DNA of 64,000 nt from Impatiens glandulifera (Eukaryota > Streptophyta > Magnoliopsida > Ericales > Balsaminaceae): NCBI RefSeq assembly GCF_907164915.1, contig NC_061868.1, forward strand, positions 49,661,689-49,725,688. The letters are read 5' to 3'. The position numbers and the translations under genes are program-made. Below the pieces are notes generated by a model that was not told the DNA's origin, did no database searches, and saw only the letters and a program-made list of their open reading frames with translations. Of this stretch, positions 49,419 through 62,286 are shown piece by piece (the stretch's first letter is position 1; each line of letters begins with the position of its first letter).

Positions 49419-52400
49419 ATGCCGAGAAGTTCGCGGCACAAATCTCACAAGAAGAGTAATCATAGGGAGCAATCAGACTCTGAAGAGGATGTGAAGACGA
49501 AGGATATGAATGGAAGGGATGAATTTTCAGTTAGGATCTCGAGCGAGAAGCGGAAAATCTCTTCGTGTAAAGATAGTTCAGGTCATGGGAATGGAGATAT
49601 AATGGAGGAGTACATTTGTTCGAAGCGGAAGAGGGAGAAAACTGCTTCTGGTGTGGCTGCGGATAGGTGGAATGGAGAGGGGTATGATAGCATAACAATG
49701 GAGAAGGGAATTAAGGGGGATAATTCAAGGGTTGACGCAGATAAAAGTTCCAGATCAAAATCATCAGCTTCTGATTTAAGGAGCAAGAGCAGTAGAAAAC
49801 ATGAAACTTCTGTTGAAAAAAGAGAGGGGATTGTTGTAATGGTGTCGGAGAAAGAAGAGAGTAGGACTGGCAGTAAAGTTGACTTGAAACGGAATTCTGA
49901 AAAGGATCAAGGGCGAAAAGAAGTGAAGGATAGAGACAAAGGGTCGGAGAGGAAGGTGGATAGTAAACGTGATGTAGATGTAATGAAGATGGATCTTAAC
50001 GAAGAGCGGCAATCTAAACGTGATAAAGAAAATGCTGGTAGGGTAACTCTCTTTCTCTCTTAAAGATTATGTATTCTTATGCTGGATCTATTCTCTTTTT
50101 AGTATCAACTTGTTGGATTTGTTCATAGGAATTGATCTTCTTAGTAGAATCATGTGATTAAATAACAATCTACTCAACTGGTGCTAGCATGTTAAATTAT
50201 ACTCTTGGCTCCCTCCTTGCTATCAGCACGCCATGGATATACTATCATAGTAGGGTCTATTGTTCGCTTGCATTTATGAAATGTGCATTTTAATGGTCGA
50301 AAATTAAGTTGTGATGGGAGAAGTGGATGCTTGTCTGTCTATTTATTATGGTTGTTTGATAGTTTTCTATTGTTTTTTCTTCGATGATTTAAAGACTGAT
50401 CCTTTTTGGTTTAGCCGCTAGCTCTGATTAATTTCAATATTGTTACCTTAAAGTTTATGTCATGGGCAAACGGATTAAATAACACACCAATTTTCACTGC
50501 ATCAAAATATCGTTCAAAGTGTACTACTATTTATCATTAAAAGGTTTTGGCTTTGAGTGGTAGATCTTGTTAACATGATTTTATTTTATGCTATTAGGTC
50601 TTAAAATTACCTCTTTGTTCTCTTGTCCTGTTTCATTCATCTCCTGTCTGTTACAGATTGGTCAGTACAAGATGAATTCCGAAATCTTGAGCTAGAGAAA
50701 GAGCTTGAAAAGCGGATGAGGAGGAGGACTGATAGCTCTAGAGAAAAACACCAAGCTGATGTAAAGGAAAGTGAAATTAGTAAACTTTCTTCTAAGAGTG
50801 ACTCTGCAAAGAATGGAAGACATAAAGATGAAAACCACAAAGACGGAAGTTATGGAGATAAACATTTGGAAGATGGTGACAAAGAAAGTCGTTACAGAGA
50901 AGAAAAGTTGCAGGAAGATCCTGAGAGGGACAGGAGAAACAAAGCTGTTAAGCATCGAGAAGATGGCGAAAGAGAACTACGATACAAAGATAGTAAGTAC
51001 CATGACGATGTTGATAAAGACAGTAGACATAGGGATGATAAGCATCATCGCTATGAAGAAAATAATCTTCGCGAAGATGGTGATAGGGATAAGAGAAAAA
51101 GAGAGGATAAGTACCTTGAAGATGACAATGTAGACAGTAGTAGATACAGAGATGACAAACACCATGAAACCAGTAACGGAGAGAGTAAGGACAAAGATGA
51201 TAAAATTCGTGATGGCAGGCGCAGGGATGATAAAGACAACAAGCATAGAGACGGGAAACATAGAGATGATAACGACAGAGGTAAACGACTTCGGGACATA
51301 AAGTATCGGGATGAGCATTCGCGAGATGGTAGTAATGATAAACATGATTCAAAACGTTCGAGAATTGAAAGTACTTCCTTTGATCGTCATAAGAAATCAA
51401 CTAATCAAGATGTCTACGATCACAATTCACGGGATAAAGATGACAAGGAAAGGAGAAGGGGATCTGATAAGGATTACAATGACAGTAGATCCTCCTTTAA
51501 TGCAAAGGATCAAACTTCCGAGGTAGATAAGAAGTATGTTGGTGGTGCTAGAATAGATACAGTGAGTGACCAAGGAAAATCTAGCTCGCGTAATGCTGAT
51601 GTTGAGATTTCTCCCAGCAGGAGCCGAACAAAGAATTCCCCCAACTCTGGTGCAGCTTCCAAAAGCCATAGCAGGTATGTTTATCCTGTATCTTGTATGC
51701 CTATGGATTCAGTTTTATATATTTCCATACATTGTACATTTTATCACTTCTACTGAGCAGTTACTTTTGTAATCCATGTTTAGTGTTGTAGCTTTGGGTA
51801 TTTATATTTTTCATTCTTCTCCTGATTGCGCATCTTAAGATTTTGCATCCTTTACTAGATTGGAATTGGTTGAGGAAAAAATCAATATCCAAGCCTTATT
51901 TTTAATGGATTGTTATTCAATAGACCGCTGGTGTTAAGTACCTGCCATAAGCATTCCTAGGAAAGATTTCCTGTCCAACAATAGAAAATGGAATAGTAAG
52001 GAGAAGCTTGAATTCTCTGTAAGTCATATAAACATGATATGTATTGTTCTGGACAATCTCCTATAAGTTACCACTCACATATTGCTTTTTTTCCTGCAAT
52101 TTTTGTCATTATTGTTGTGTATTGTTCATCAAAGTTCGCTTATGAAAGCCACATGCAGGATGATCAATCCTCAATTAGCACGAAGTTTTGCACTATTTTC
52201 TTGTTAATGCATTTCATATCTTATTGGACTTCTGCAAGTTTTTTTCTGATTTTTTTTCAGTGCGAACTTTGACATATAAGACTATAGGAGCTTTACTTTT
52301 GTTTTTCCCTCCACTATTTGCTTAAAAAGAATATCTGTCATCAATTGTGGGAGGTTTCTCGCGCAAGGAAGAATCTTATTTCTTAAGTGGCCAAGCAGAG

Positions 52401-55400
52401 TGTTCTAGATACAATATTTTTGTAGCTAGAATATAAAAGATTTGTGCTATTAAGAAAAATAAGCATAATTTGTGTAGAAGGAAGAACAGCTTACTGTACA
52501 TTTATTTATTGCTAGAACTGATATATGACTGCCTACATTGTTCGCTATTACTAGTATAGTTTTGAATCCGTGTCTGGTTCATTTCATTGTATTTTTAACA
52601 TTCAGTACCCTGTTTCATAGTGAAGTGGATTCACTACAGGCCAAACATTCTGGTTTAATGTTTAATGTGATTTCTTATTTGCTAGGATTATGCAAGAGGA
52701 TGTGCATGAGGAGAGATCTAGGAACAGGTCATCATCTAAAAAAGAATTTGGTGGCACTGGAGGTGCTGTTGAGAATGCTTCTTCTATTTCAAGGTCAATT
52801 GAAAGATCATCAATCCACAAGGATGATCTTCATTATAGGGAGTTGTCTGTTGAAAAGCGTCCAAAGTTAGATGCTCGCTCCTCGCCTTTGCAGCTTGTGG
52901 ATAAATCGCCATCATCAACCCGCCATTTTAGTAGATCGGACGTAAAGAGGAGTTATGACATTGACGATTCAGGACAAAGGAGTGGTGGGGGTTCAAAGGA
53001 TTATAAAATGGAGACATTTCCTGGAAATGATGATACATTTTCTGCTTCTTCGCCTTTCACTAGAAGTAATCACAATTCGGGTGACTCAAGGTCTCTTCTA
53101 CCTCCTCCGCACTTCAGGACTGGAGCTGACAGCCATTCAATTATTGGATCAATGGAGGATGAGAGTAGAGGTAAGTCAAACAATCATCGTAGTAACCGAA
53201 GGGTGGGTGATTCTAATATGGTTAGAGCCCAAGGAAATGCTTGGAAGGGTATCCAAAACTGGCCTTCTCCTGTAGCAAATGGTTTTATGCCTTTCCAACA
53301 TGGCCCAGCTGCTGTAGGGTTTCATCCTATGATGCAACAGTTTCATACCCCCCCAATATTTGGTGTTAGGCCTCCAATGGAATTAAATCATTCTGGTGTT
53401 CCTTACCACATGCCCGACACTGACCGATTCTCTGTTCATGGGCGTCCTCTTGGTTGGCGTAATCCTATGGATGATTCTACCCCACTCGGGTGGGATGCAA
53501 ATAGTGCTGCTCTATATAGGGATGAATCTCAGATGTTTGGAAGGATAGGCTGGGACCAAAACAGAGCTATTGGAGGTATGCAGCCATGGGAGACACGTCA
53601 AGATCCATGGAAGGGACAGCAAAGTGGTGCAAATGCAGAACCTCATAGAGGACGGGATGGTGGTATTATTAACGGGCACTCAGATGATGTTTCAATTGCA
53701 CAATCAGCTGCGCAATCTGAGAATGATCTAAACCTGCAAACTATTAAGGTGGATGGCGGTGATATTACTCAGTCTATTGCTGTTGTTGTTGAGAAGGAGA
53801 TTACCGTGGCTCCCAAGACTGTTTCTGAGGAGGAGGTACAGAAACAATTGGAGATCTCAAAGAAAGATGATGATGATTCTCGCAGAATTATTTATCTTTC
53901 CAAGATTGGCGTTTCTGTTGATCTAACTGCTCCTGACTTTTATGATAGTTGCATGAACTTCAAGGACATTGAAGACGATTCAGTAATTTTATTTCTAGAG
54001 GTAAATTCAACATTTCCAGAGTCTAACAAAAAGAACTGGAGTCTTTTTCTTCACAAGTAGTTTGGTTCTTATGAAACTTGTTCTTGTCATGTGACAGGGT
54101 GCAATGCAAAACAGGAAAGGGAAATTTGGTAACACTTCCAAGAGTTTACCACAACCAACCGCAAATGACGCTATTTTCCAGGTATGTTGACATTTTGTAT
54201 TTTTGACCTTTTTTCACACTGATATTGTTCTTGCTTTTACTTGGTTCGGTTTGCCCAGTAAATTATGTTTCATAATTGTGCTTAATCTGGTGTGATTCTA
54301 AGATGATCTACTGTTCTTTTACCTGAAACCCAGTGTTGCATAATGTGCAAATGTTTTTGCAATAATAGATACATTTAAATGATACATAACTAATATCATC
54401 TCTCTTTCTTTTTTTAATAAACATTTCTTAACAACTTAGGCATTGTTACATAACATAGCTTATCACTTAATTTAAGTAATTAGTTGTTTATTATGACTTA
54501 ACCCGGTAACTGATTCACCTAAAACATATGACTTTAACTCGGTAATATAGTAAGAGTGTACTAAAGACAACATTAACCCTGTAACTTAATCAAATTACGT
54601 TACTATAGTGATAAAGAGTAAAATAGACTTTTAGTATTGTGCAAGACAATAGTTTCACGTTTTATCAAATCAATTTACAAATAAAATACTTAAAATTCAG
54701 TTCATTTGGTTTATTCACCTTTTATTTTCCAAACATTGAACTAATTTAGCTCTTAAAATTAATTATTCGAACACTTAATTTTCAGTTTTATCAAACACAC
54801 CCAAGTATTTTTATATGGTTAGGGACAAGTAAGCTATTTATTATATAACCTTCCTTGCTGGATGATCTCTCTCCATAAAATTAAATTATTTGAATACATT
54901 TTGCCTAGTTTGTTAGTGATTCAGAATTGCAAGTTTCTCAGTTTTGTGTGTTAAATATGCAGAAAGCTTTGTCTTTGTATCATAATCAGCGTACTGGAGG
55001 GCGGGTAACATTCAGTTATAAAGAGAAGGTGCTGCAGTCTAATAATAATAATAATAACAATGTGAAAGATCTTTCTGACATGGCTGCTGATGAAGAAGCT
55101 AAGTCAGCGCCAGAAGAAGATCACACACTTCCTATGCCGATTAAAGGAATAATGAATGCTGAAGATGATGATGATGTCACGTTGGATGCTGAAGAAGTAG
55201 TTGCAGATTTAGACAAGACGGAGGCGCCTATGGATATTGATAACAAATTTAACGAGGATAATGATGATGCCATGATACATAAGGAGGATGAAGTGGTTGA
55301 AAATGGTGAAGAAGATGCAAAGGCTGATGGTGATCCTGATCAGTTTGCAGAAGAGAAGGAGGAGGAAGAGAGAAAAGGAGGAGGGAATGATGGTGAAGAA

Positions 55401-55562
55401 GAAGAGGGTGGTGGTGGTGGTTCATTAGTTTTATCTGATGTTGATGTTGCCCTTCTTCTTCCTCCCTCTGAGCCTGTTGTTGATTCAGATGATGGGTCTG
55501 AATTGGTTAATTTAACTTCTCGGATACTACATCAATCCTCCCCTCAAAAAAGTACACATTGA
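49419..55562 (+). CDS. Large charged nuclear protein, plant ZC3H13-like (m6A writer-associated candidate)
   Basis: Five exons (49419-50037, 50657-51674, 52686-54000, 54098-54181, 54963-55562) join in frame to 1,211 residues. The start MPRSSRHKSHKKSNHREQSD opens a Lys/Arg/Asp/Ser-rich half. That half includes ELEKELEKRMRRRTD and many imperfect copies of a charged unit (HRDDKH, YRDDKHH, REDGDRD). The second half has GWKGIQNWPSP-like, Pro/Met/Gly-rich text (FQHGPAAVGFHPMMQQFHTP, IGWDQNRAIGGMQPWE), then a short ordered block, IIYLSKIGVSVDLTAPDFYD. The C-terminus is strongly acidic. Plant proteins with this layout are commonly named zinc finger CCCH domain-containing protein 13-like, although I see no CCCH finger here. 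From memory, an Arabidopsis member (HIZ2) was proposed as the counterpart of animal ZC3H13, a subunit of the m6A RNA methyltransferase complex. That role is inference for this gene. Confidence 0.85.
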
Positions 55563-57133
55563 GACATTTTATTTTCATTTTAATTATGGACCATCCCTTT
55601 TGCCTTTTATTATTATTATTAGACTTTTTTTTATCGTCGTCTAATGTTATGATTTATCTACCCTTTTCTTCACTTATCTCAAACTGTTCGTTGCCTGAAA
55701 CTTACATCGAAAATGGTCGATGGAAAGGAAGTTATTCTTGCAGGTTAAGACTTCACCACTTTGGTTCAGCTGCTTCTTCTGCTTCCCATCCCAGTATTAC
55801 TACTACTTCCCAGGTATTACTACTACTTGGCTAACTGAATACTGGCTTATAAAAGAGGCTTTATGTCCTAGGAGGAGTGTCAATCCAAAAATAATTTAGA
55901 CAAATCAATTATATCTCATTATCCTATTAAAATAATTAGGGTTTAGGAATATCATATATAGTTAGTTCCTGAAAAACTGAGTATTTTACATTCAAAATCA
56001 ATGATATACTGTTTAGCCAATTATAAAGTTCAATTTTTTTCCTTATTTTTTTTTATACATTATACAAATATAATTTACTTATACTTTATGCCTGCCTAAA
56101 GTATGATGGGATGAAAATAGCTTCTAAACTATGTACTTTCTAAAAGTGAATTAAATTTTTTTTTGAGTTCTTAATTTGTGTTTTAAAAAGTTGAAAATAA
56201 TTCATTAGAATAACTAAAAGGAAAGAGATTTACTAATTAGATGAAAGGGGTGTCCCTAGTGTTTATTAGTTATAAATTTAATTTTTTTTATAAAATTTTG
56301 AAACAGTTTTACACCCCTATCATAAAAAAAAAATAAAAAAATTAATGAAATCAAAAGATAATTAATAAGCACGAAAATTTAAGAATATTTCAAAATAGAG
56401 TGGTAAATGGTTCAGTTCGATCAGTTTTTTCACCGAAAGTTTGTCCCAATTGTTTGATGTCGGTTTTTCAAAATTTTCATACGACTGTTTTTGTTATCGA
56501 TTAAACGTCGGTTATAAGATCAATACAAAATAATAAACTAAATGATAAATATAACTATTTAAATTAAGAAAAAAACATGTTAAATATTAGTTAAATCAAA
56601 ATGAATTTAATAAAAAAATATAAAATATAAAAATTATATGTATGTCAAGATACAACCTTTCTCAAAATAATATAATATTCATCTCTTACCATTTACCATC
56701 TAGGCTAAAAAAAACATTTATTAAAAAATATAAAAAAACAACAAAATAATCCAGTTTTTATTATCTAATCCGTCAACAATAAATCAATCAGAATTCGATT
56801 TAGTGGATGTTTTGTGAGTTCGATTTTTTTAGTTTAACTTCCCTAAAATTAAAATTAAGTCTATAAAAATAAAATCACATTGTTTAAAATTAATTAAAAT
56901 TCTTTGTCAATTGGCAACAAAAAAGTAAATATTCTCAAACCTCTCCAAAGTCTTGAATTTGAACTGTCTGAAAAAAAAAAAAAACAAAACGAGACCTAAC
57001 ATTATAAAATAAATAAATTAATAATAATAAATAATGTAAATACAATTATTTGTAATGAAATCATTTCAATTATTATATAAGAAAAAGCAAGGAAATATTA
57101 TTTTAAAAAAAAAAAGAACGTACAAAACTAATC
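55563..57133. other. Intergenic region before the PH-protein gene
   Basis: The first 300 bases are probably 3' UTR of the nuclear-protein gene; the ORF at 55559-55834 lies there and is not supported. The rest is AT-rich with no coding signal up to the ATG-containing first exon at 57134. Confidence 0.6.
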
Positions 57134-57831
57134 ATGTCAATGCAGAGTTACCTTCATGATTTTGGCCTCAAGGGAGTCAAATCACTTTCGGGGAAGACAA
57201 GTAAAATTTATTATTATTTGAGTTCATCGATCAAATCTCTCTTTCTCTCCTCCTCCGCCCGCCGGAGTAAAGATCCTCCCTATTACAGCCAGGTACGATC
57301 GTCTCCTTCCTTCGAACTATACTTATTTTGTTTATTTCAAACATGAAATTATGTATATACACAGATCCAGTAAGTATTGAATTGCAAGTTTTGAGTTGTT
57401 CATTTTGCTAGCTGCAAAAGTTCTAGTTTCTAATTTCTACCTAACAACAATGATCTGCCTGACTACTTGATGTATTTTCACGTTCACATGTCTCTTAATT
57501 TGCTATATATCGTTTTGACCTACATTTTCTGCTCTGTTTGGGAATATCATATGCCTATGGATTAGATCTTTGTGTGAAAAATAAATAACGCTAAATTTAA
57601 CAGATCTCCTTCGTTGTAAGATTTGTTCAGAGTACTTATATTCATTTGTTAGATTAGATGTGAATTGTGAATTTGTGAGGATTACTTTTCCATGAACTGA
57701 ACCCTAATTATCCAACTCTTCAGAATTTGCACAACTGTCCATCAAAATTGGAACCAAATCTTATTAATGGGAGACGACGGTCCACGGAAACTCAAATTCT
57801 ATTCAGATCACTTTCAAGTCTCATCATCTAG
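57134..57831 (+). other. Upstream ORF (88 codons, spliced) overlapping the PH-protein start
   Basis: An ATG at 57134 opens MSMQSYLHDFGLKGVKSLSG. It reads through a good donor after 57292 (CAG-GTACG) and the acceptor before 57724, and stops at 57831 after RSLSSLII. The last 65 bases overlap the main frame, which starts at 57767 in a different frame. No strong alternative splice joins this N-terminus to the main frame: the only phase-compatible donor I see, after 57300, is poor. The peptide is basic and Ser/Tyr-rich. It may be a regulatory upstream ORF, or an N-terminus used by an isoform I cannot see. Confidence 0.5.
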
Positions 57832-59603
57832 TGCTGCTGCTCAAACCACATCTTCATCATCTTCATGCCCAAACTCTAGCAATTCTGTTAGGTACTTGAT
57901 TCTAGTCTATTACAAGTTACAACAAAACAGATTTTGAGGATTTCTCATAGTTTATAATATATATCTTTTTTAGGAATTGATTTGTGTGGATCTTTTTTGT
58001 TTCTGTATTAGCATAGTTCAAACAGTGACATCTCGACTGGAAGAAAACTGAAAACTGCTGCATCCATGTTGAATTTCTTCAGCGTACCTAAGTTACCATG
58101 GAGTCCTGGCAGTCAGGAAAAGGTTCTTGACGAAGTTATCGACGTTTCTTTTTGCGAAAAAAGTTTATATATTTCCATATGTGACAGACACTCGTGTTAA
58201 TCTGGAGTGCAGGTGGTACTAACTGTTTCTGAAGTGGAATGTCTTAGATCAGAACTTGCTGACTTAGAAGAAAGAACAGCTCTTTTAAAAGCTCAGTAAG
58301 TTGCACTTTTCTTCTGTTATTGAAATAAAGAATATTCTAGTTAGTAAACAGAAAGTTTTCCTTATATGCAGATTGCACCATCTGGATGGAATTTTACAGT
58401 CTGCTCGTCTTTCGGGCTATCTTTACATTCGAACTGTACTATTCTATTCTCCGATAGCTTGTGAATTATCTTATGAACTTTTGCACCTTGATATAATAAT
58501 TTCGATTAAATCTATCAGAGATGGGCGGCATTACCTGGAGAAGTAGCTCCCCCCCTTGATGATTTAGAGATAGATGATTGGCTTCCTCGCTTCCTTGTTC
58601 TTCATGGTCAATGCATATTCTTCTTTTTGTTATCCACAGGTAATTGAGAGATTATAAATTTACTGATTCTTGTGCTTCACATGTTCTTTCGTTATCTGAA
58701 ATGAGGAAAGGAATTTTGCAGATATTAGTCCACAGGATTCTACCCTACTTGCTGATATTATTGAAGTTGGTCGTATGTCGTGTTTTACAACAGAGGATGA
58801 GGAAACTCGGCATTGCTTTTATATTTTAACTCGTCAAGGACTTCGATACGAGTGTTGTAGCAATTCCAAAATACAGGTACTTCCAATTCTTTTACTCTTC
58901 AATATTGTTATGCACATGGTTATTCAGGTATATATATATTTGGGTTACAAATTGGATAGATCTATTATCTTTCTGTTACATAATATTATCATGAGCTTGT
59001 TCCATTCGGGTTATTTGAAGATTTTACCCAAAAACCCAACTATCACGTCTTTTTATCAATCAAATCATTTTTTTTAAATAAGGAAAACTAGCATTATAAG
59101 CATTATAACGGTGATAAGAATCCGTGACATTTAGGTCTCTGGCCAGTGGTATCAATCAAATCATTATATTCATTTAAACAAAATAAACATAAGACCAAAT
59201 TACACCTCATTTAAAGACTTTTATAATTTTATTATTAAATAATATTTACCAATGATAAGAGTATTTAGGAAATGTATACTTAAAAAAAAACTAGTTTTTT
59301 TCTCAAACTAATTTTTTTTTTTATAAAACCAGTTTTTATCCCAAAAAATCTCACATCAAACGAGCTCCGAGAAACAATTTTCAAGAATCTTACTTGAAAC
59401 CTTACATGTTTCTTGATTCATATCAAACTATCTTTCCATAGTTTTACTTTTTTGTAAAAATTTTCAGTGATTTTAGTTTTGCTCAAGCCACTCTTAATTT
59501 ATTCAAATGATCTTTGTTCATTTTATTTCAGGTGGACATGTGGTTAGCCACCTTAAGACAAGACAACAAGCTACAAACTGAACCAATGGCTTACCTTCAG
59601 TAG
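57767..59603 (+). CDS. Coiled-coil and PH-domain protein, 241 residues
   Basis: Exons 57767-57891, 58017-58122, 58213-58295, 58372-58435, 58519-58639, 58722-58876 and 59532-59603 join in frame to 241 residues. The N-terminus MGDDGPRKLKFYSDHFQVSS is followed by a Ser-rich region. A predicted coiled coil lies at about residues 80-112 (SEVECLRSELADLEERTALL). A PH domain runs from about 116 to the end: LSGYLYIR, WLPRFLVLHGQCIFFF, CFTTEDEETRHCFYILT, and the closing Trp helix IQVDMWLATLRQD. Small plant PH proteins of this kind are thought to bind phosphoinositides at endomembranes; no specific function is known to me. The frame is open upstream of 57767 in the same exon but has no earlier ATG. The transcript probably begins upstream, with an exon carrying the overlapping ORF at 57134. 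Confidence 0.85.
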
Positions 59604-60850
59604 CGACCCGACGATTGGGTCGAAAAAAGAAAATTGTTTTTTATTTGTTGATTTCATTTTGTATATTTTAAGTTAAATTGAAGAAAATATAATAGTTTTG
59701 TATTATAAATTAATAAAAAATTATCTAATCTAGTTGGTGTTTATTTTTCCATATTGCTTTATATTTTTGGCCACAAAACTAAAGTAAGATTGGCTTTGCT
59801 TGATACATACTATAGGAACATACATTTATTGTTGTTGTCCTGTCCTGTCCCCCAATTATTTCTCTACTTTCTATACCTAAATGACCAAAAAAGCTTCACA
59901 TGTATAGACTTAATTAGAATTAACTTCAAAGCAAACAATCCCTTAAAGCGTACACCGACGTCGTTTTACTAGGGGATTCAAAGAAAGGGTCTTCGTTCCC
60001 ATCTTATAATTGGACTTGGAAGCGTTGCTAATTACGGAATTGTACCTCCTATTCAGGGATAAAAATATAAATAGCCCTTGAACTTGTATGACATATTTAA
60101 ATTGATCTCAATCTATTTTTTGGTTAAATTCTTTATTTTTAGGAAAAATCAAACCTAACGACATAATAAGATGTTCACATTGTCACCGAACACAACGAGA
60201 TTAACCATTTCAAAGTAACAATGAAAATATAATAAAAAAATGTTTACCAATAAACAAACATTAACAAGTTCGGAGATACTCAAAAAGATCAATGAGTTCA
60301 CCGATCGTCTCTACCGATTTTTCGAAAGAGATATCATCTATCGTCATAATAATAACATTATGGAATAAACACATTAGTCAACGAGATCACTGAACATCAT
60401 ACCGCTCCTCTCGAATTAAATATTTCACCATAAAATAATCGAGATAATGACTCATCGACTCAATCCATCCGAGTTCTCTGTGTTACTGATAATTGTATAA
60501 CACTCTATCCATGTTAAATTATAGTATATATTTTGTTTCAAAATCAAACTTACTAAAGCTTCTAAATAATCTTAAATAATTGTTCTTCAAATTCCAAATA
60601 TTTATTAATTTTCCTCACAAGTTTTAAAGGTATTCATAGTTTACAGGCTAAATTGAGTATTTTACATTAGCCTAGGCAGCATTTTAGAATTTAGGCTCGC
60701 TTCTCACTAGTGGTCATATGTTATTCCTATATGTCTGGGTTCTTCTATAAGCATAGAAGAACAGAGAGTGAGTGAGAGAACATTACGCATTCTCAATCTC
60801 TGCATTTCCTTTGAACGATCTCAGATTTCTCTCCATCAACGAAGAAGAAG
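59604..60850. other. Intergenic region before the NDP kinase gene
   Basis: 3' UTR of the PH-protein gene, then AT-rich DNA. The ORF at 59754-59972 has no support. The last 100 bases (from about 60750: AGAGAGTGAGTGAGAGAACA, then CTCCATCAACGAAGAAGAAG) look like the NDP kinase 5' leader. Confidence 0.6.
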
Positions 60851-62286
60851 ATGAGCTTCCAGTTCGGCAGATCTGCTTCTCGAGCCATAAGGTCTCTTCT
60901 CTCTGCTTCTAAGCAGAATTCTCGTATCCTTACTGGTATGTTTTCTCCATCTCCCTCCTCCTCTCCATCTGTCTATCTGTATATTGATGATCTATAGTAT
61001 TGTATTGTGAATTTTGATTGTGTATAATAGCCTATAGGAGAAAAAAGATATTTAAGTGATTATGGTTGATTATCCTCGTTGATTAAACGTACAAAGGCTG
61101 CATGCATTTGAGATTTAGTGAATAATAAACAGTGATCAAATTTGAAAACAAGTTTTATTCATTAAGATCACGATCATAAACAGTAAGAAGGAAACAGATT
61201 CTATACAGTCTAAAAAGGATAAGAAACTAATTTCATTTGACGCATCTACAGAAAGCCAAGTGGCTCCTGCTGCAGCAGTTCTATCAAGAGGAAAACTGCT
61301 TTCTGTAGCTTCATTGTTCAAAACTGGATCTGAAAATGCATCCAGAGGATGGATTTCTGGAGCACTCGCCCTTCCTGCTGCAGGTTAGATCAAAAAGAAG
61401 AAGAAGAATTTTATCATTGGTTTCATTCCTTGAATTTGCATTCTTAAAACATCACTTATGGTTTCTTATTTGTGATCCAGTTTACATGCTCAAGGAGCAG
61501 GAAGCAAATGCAGCTGAGGTAAACATCACTTATGGTTTCTCATTTCCTCCTTAAGATTCATTAATATTATCTTATATATACTCTTACAGTTTGAGCGCAC
61601 TTTCATCGCTATCAAACCTGATGGAGTTCAGAGAGGGCTGGTAAGTGTAATTGGTAAAGGACCAATTCCATTCTCTTGTTCTGATTTTGGGTATGTTGTA
61701 AATTAATTTTCTCATACTCCAGATTTCGGAAATCATATCTCGATTTGAAAGGAAAGGTTTCAAGCTTGTGGCTATCAAGATAGTAGTACCCTCCAAGGCT
61801 TTTGCTGGAAAACATTACCATGATCTGAAAGAGAGACCCTTTTTCAATGGTCTTTGTGATTTTCTTAGCTCTGGCCCTGTTGTTGCAATGGTGAGTAAAA
61901 GTGTAAAACTCGATTGTTTCCCAATTGGAAGATCTATCTTTTTAACAATTTGTTTTTGTTCTATAGGTTTGGGAAGGCGAGGGAGTGATTAAGTATGGCC
62001 GCAAGCTTATTGGAGCAACAGATCCTCAGAAATCAGAACCTGGAACCATTAGAGGTGATCTAGCTGTTGTTGTTGGAAGGTATTGTCTAAAATCATGTTT
62101 TTTTAAGGTCTTTTTTTTTTCTTCATTTGGATTGTGAATAAAACTAAGGCTTTATGGTTTAGAAATATCATTCATGGAAGTGATGGTCCTGAGACGGCTA
62201 AAGACGAGATTGCGTTGTGGTTTAAGCGAGACGAGTTAACCAATTACACGAGCAATGCAGAGAAATGGATCTATGGAGTCAACTGA
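60851..62286 (+). CDS. NDPK: Nucleoside diphosphate kinase, mitochondrial (NDPK3/4 type)
   Basis: Seven exons (60851-60935, 61252-61383, 61481-61518, 61590-61640, 61723-61890, 61967-62079, 62163-62286) join in frame to 236 residues, the length of plant mitochondrial NDPKs. The enzyme transfers the gamma-phosphate from ATP to other NDPs through a phospho-His. Residues 1 to about 80 are a long Ser/Arg/Ala-rich targeting region ([20 protein letters not shown]) with a hydrophobic stretch, [15 protein letters not shown], followed by KEQEANAAE. This matches the plant class located in the mitochondrial inner membrane/intermembrane space. The catalytic core starts [15 protein letters not shown], includes [10 protein letters not shown], and has the active-site His200 in [13 protein letters not shown]. 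The C-terminus is [10 protein letters not shown]. Everything needed for activity is present. Confidence 0.95.

Noticed and set aside
50637..51400. Several long minus-strand ORFs opposite exon 2 of the nuclear-protein gene
   Set aside because: Antisense shadows of a Lys/Asp/Arg-rich repeat region; their translations are Tyr/His/Ser/Leu low complexity.
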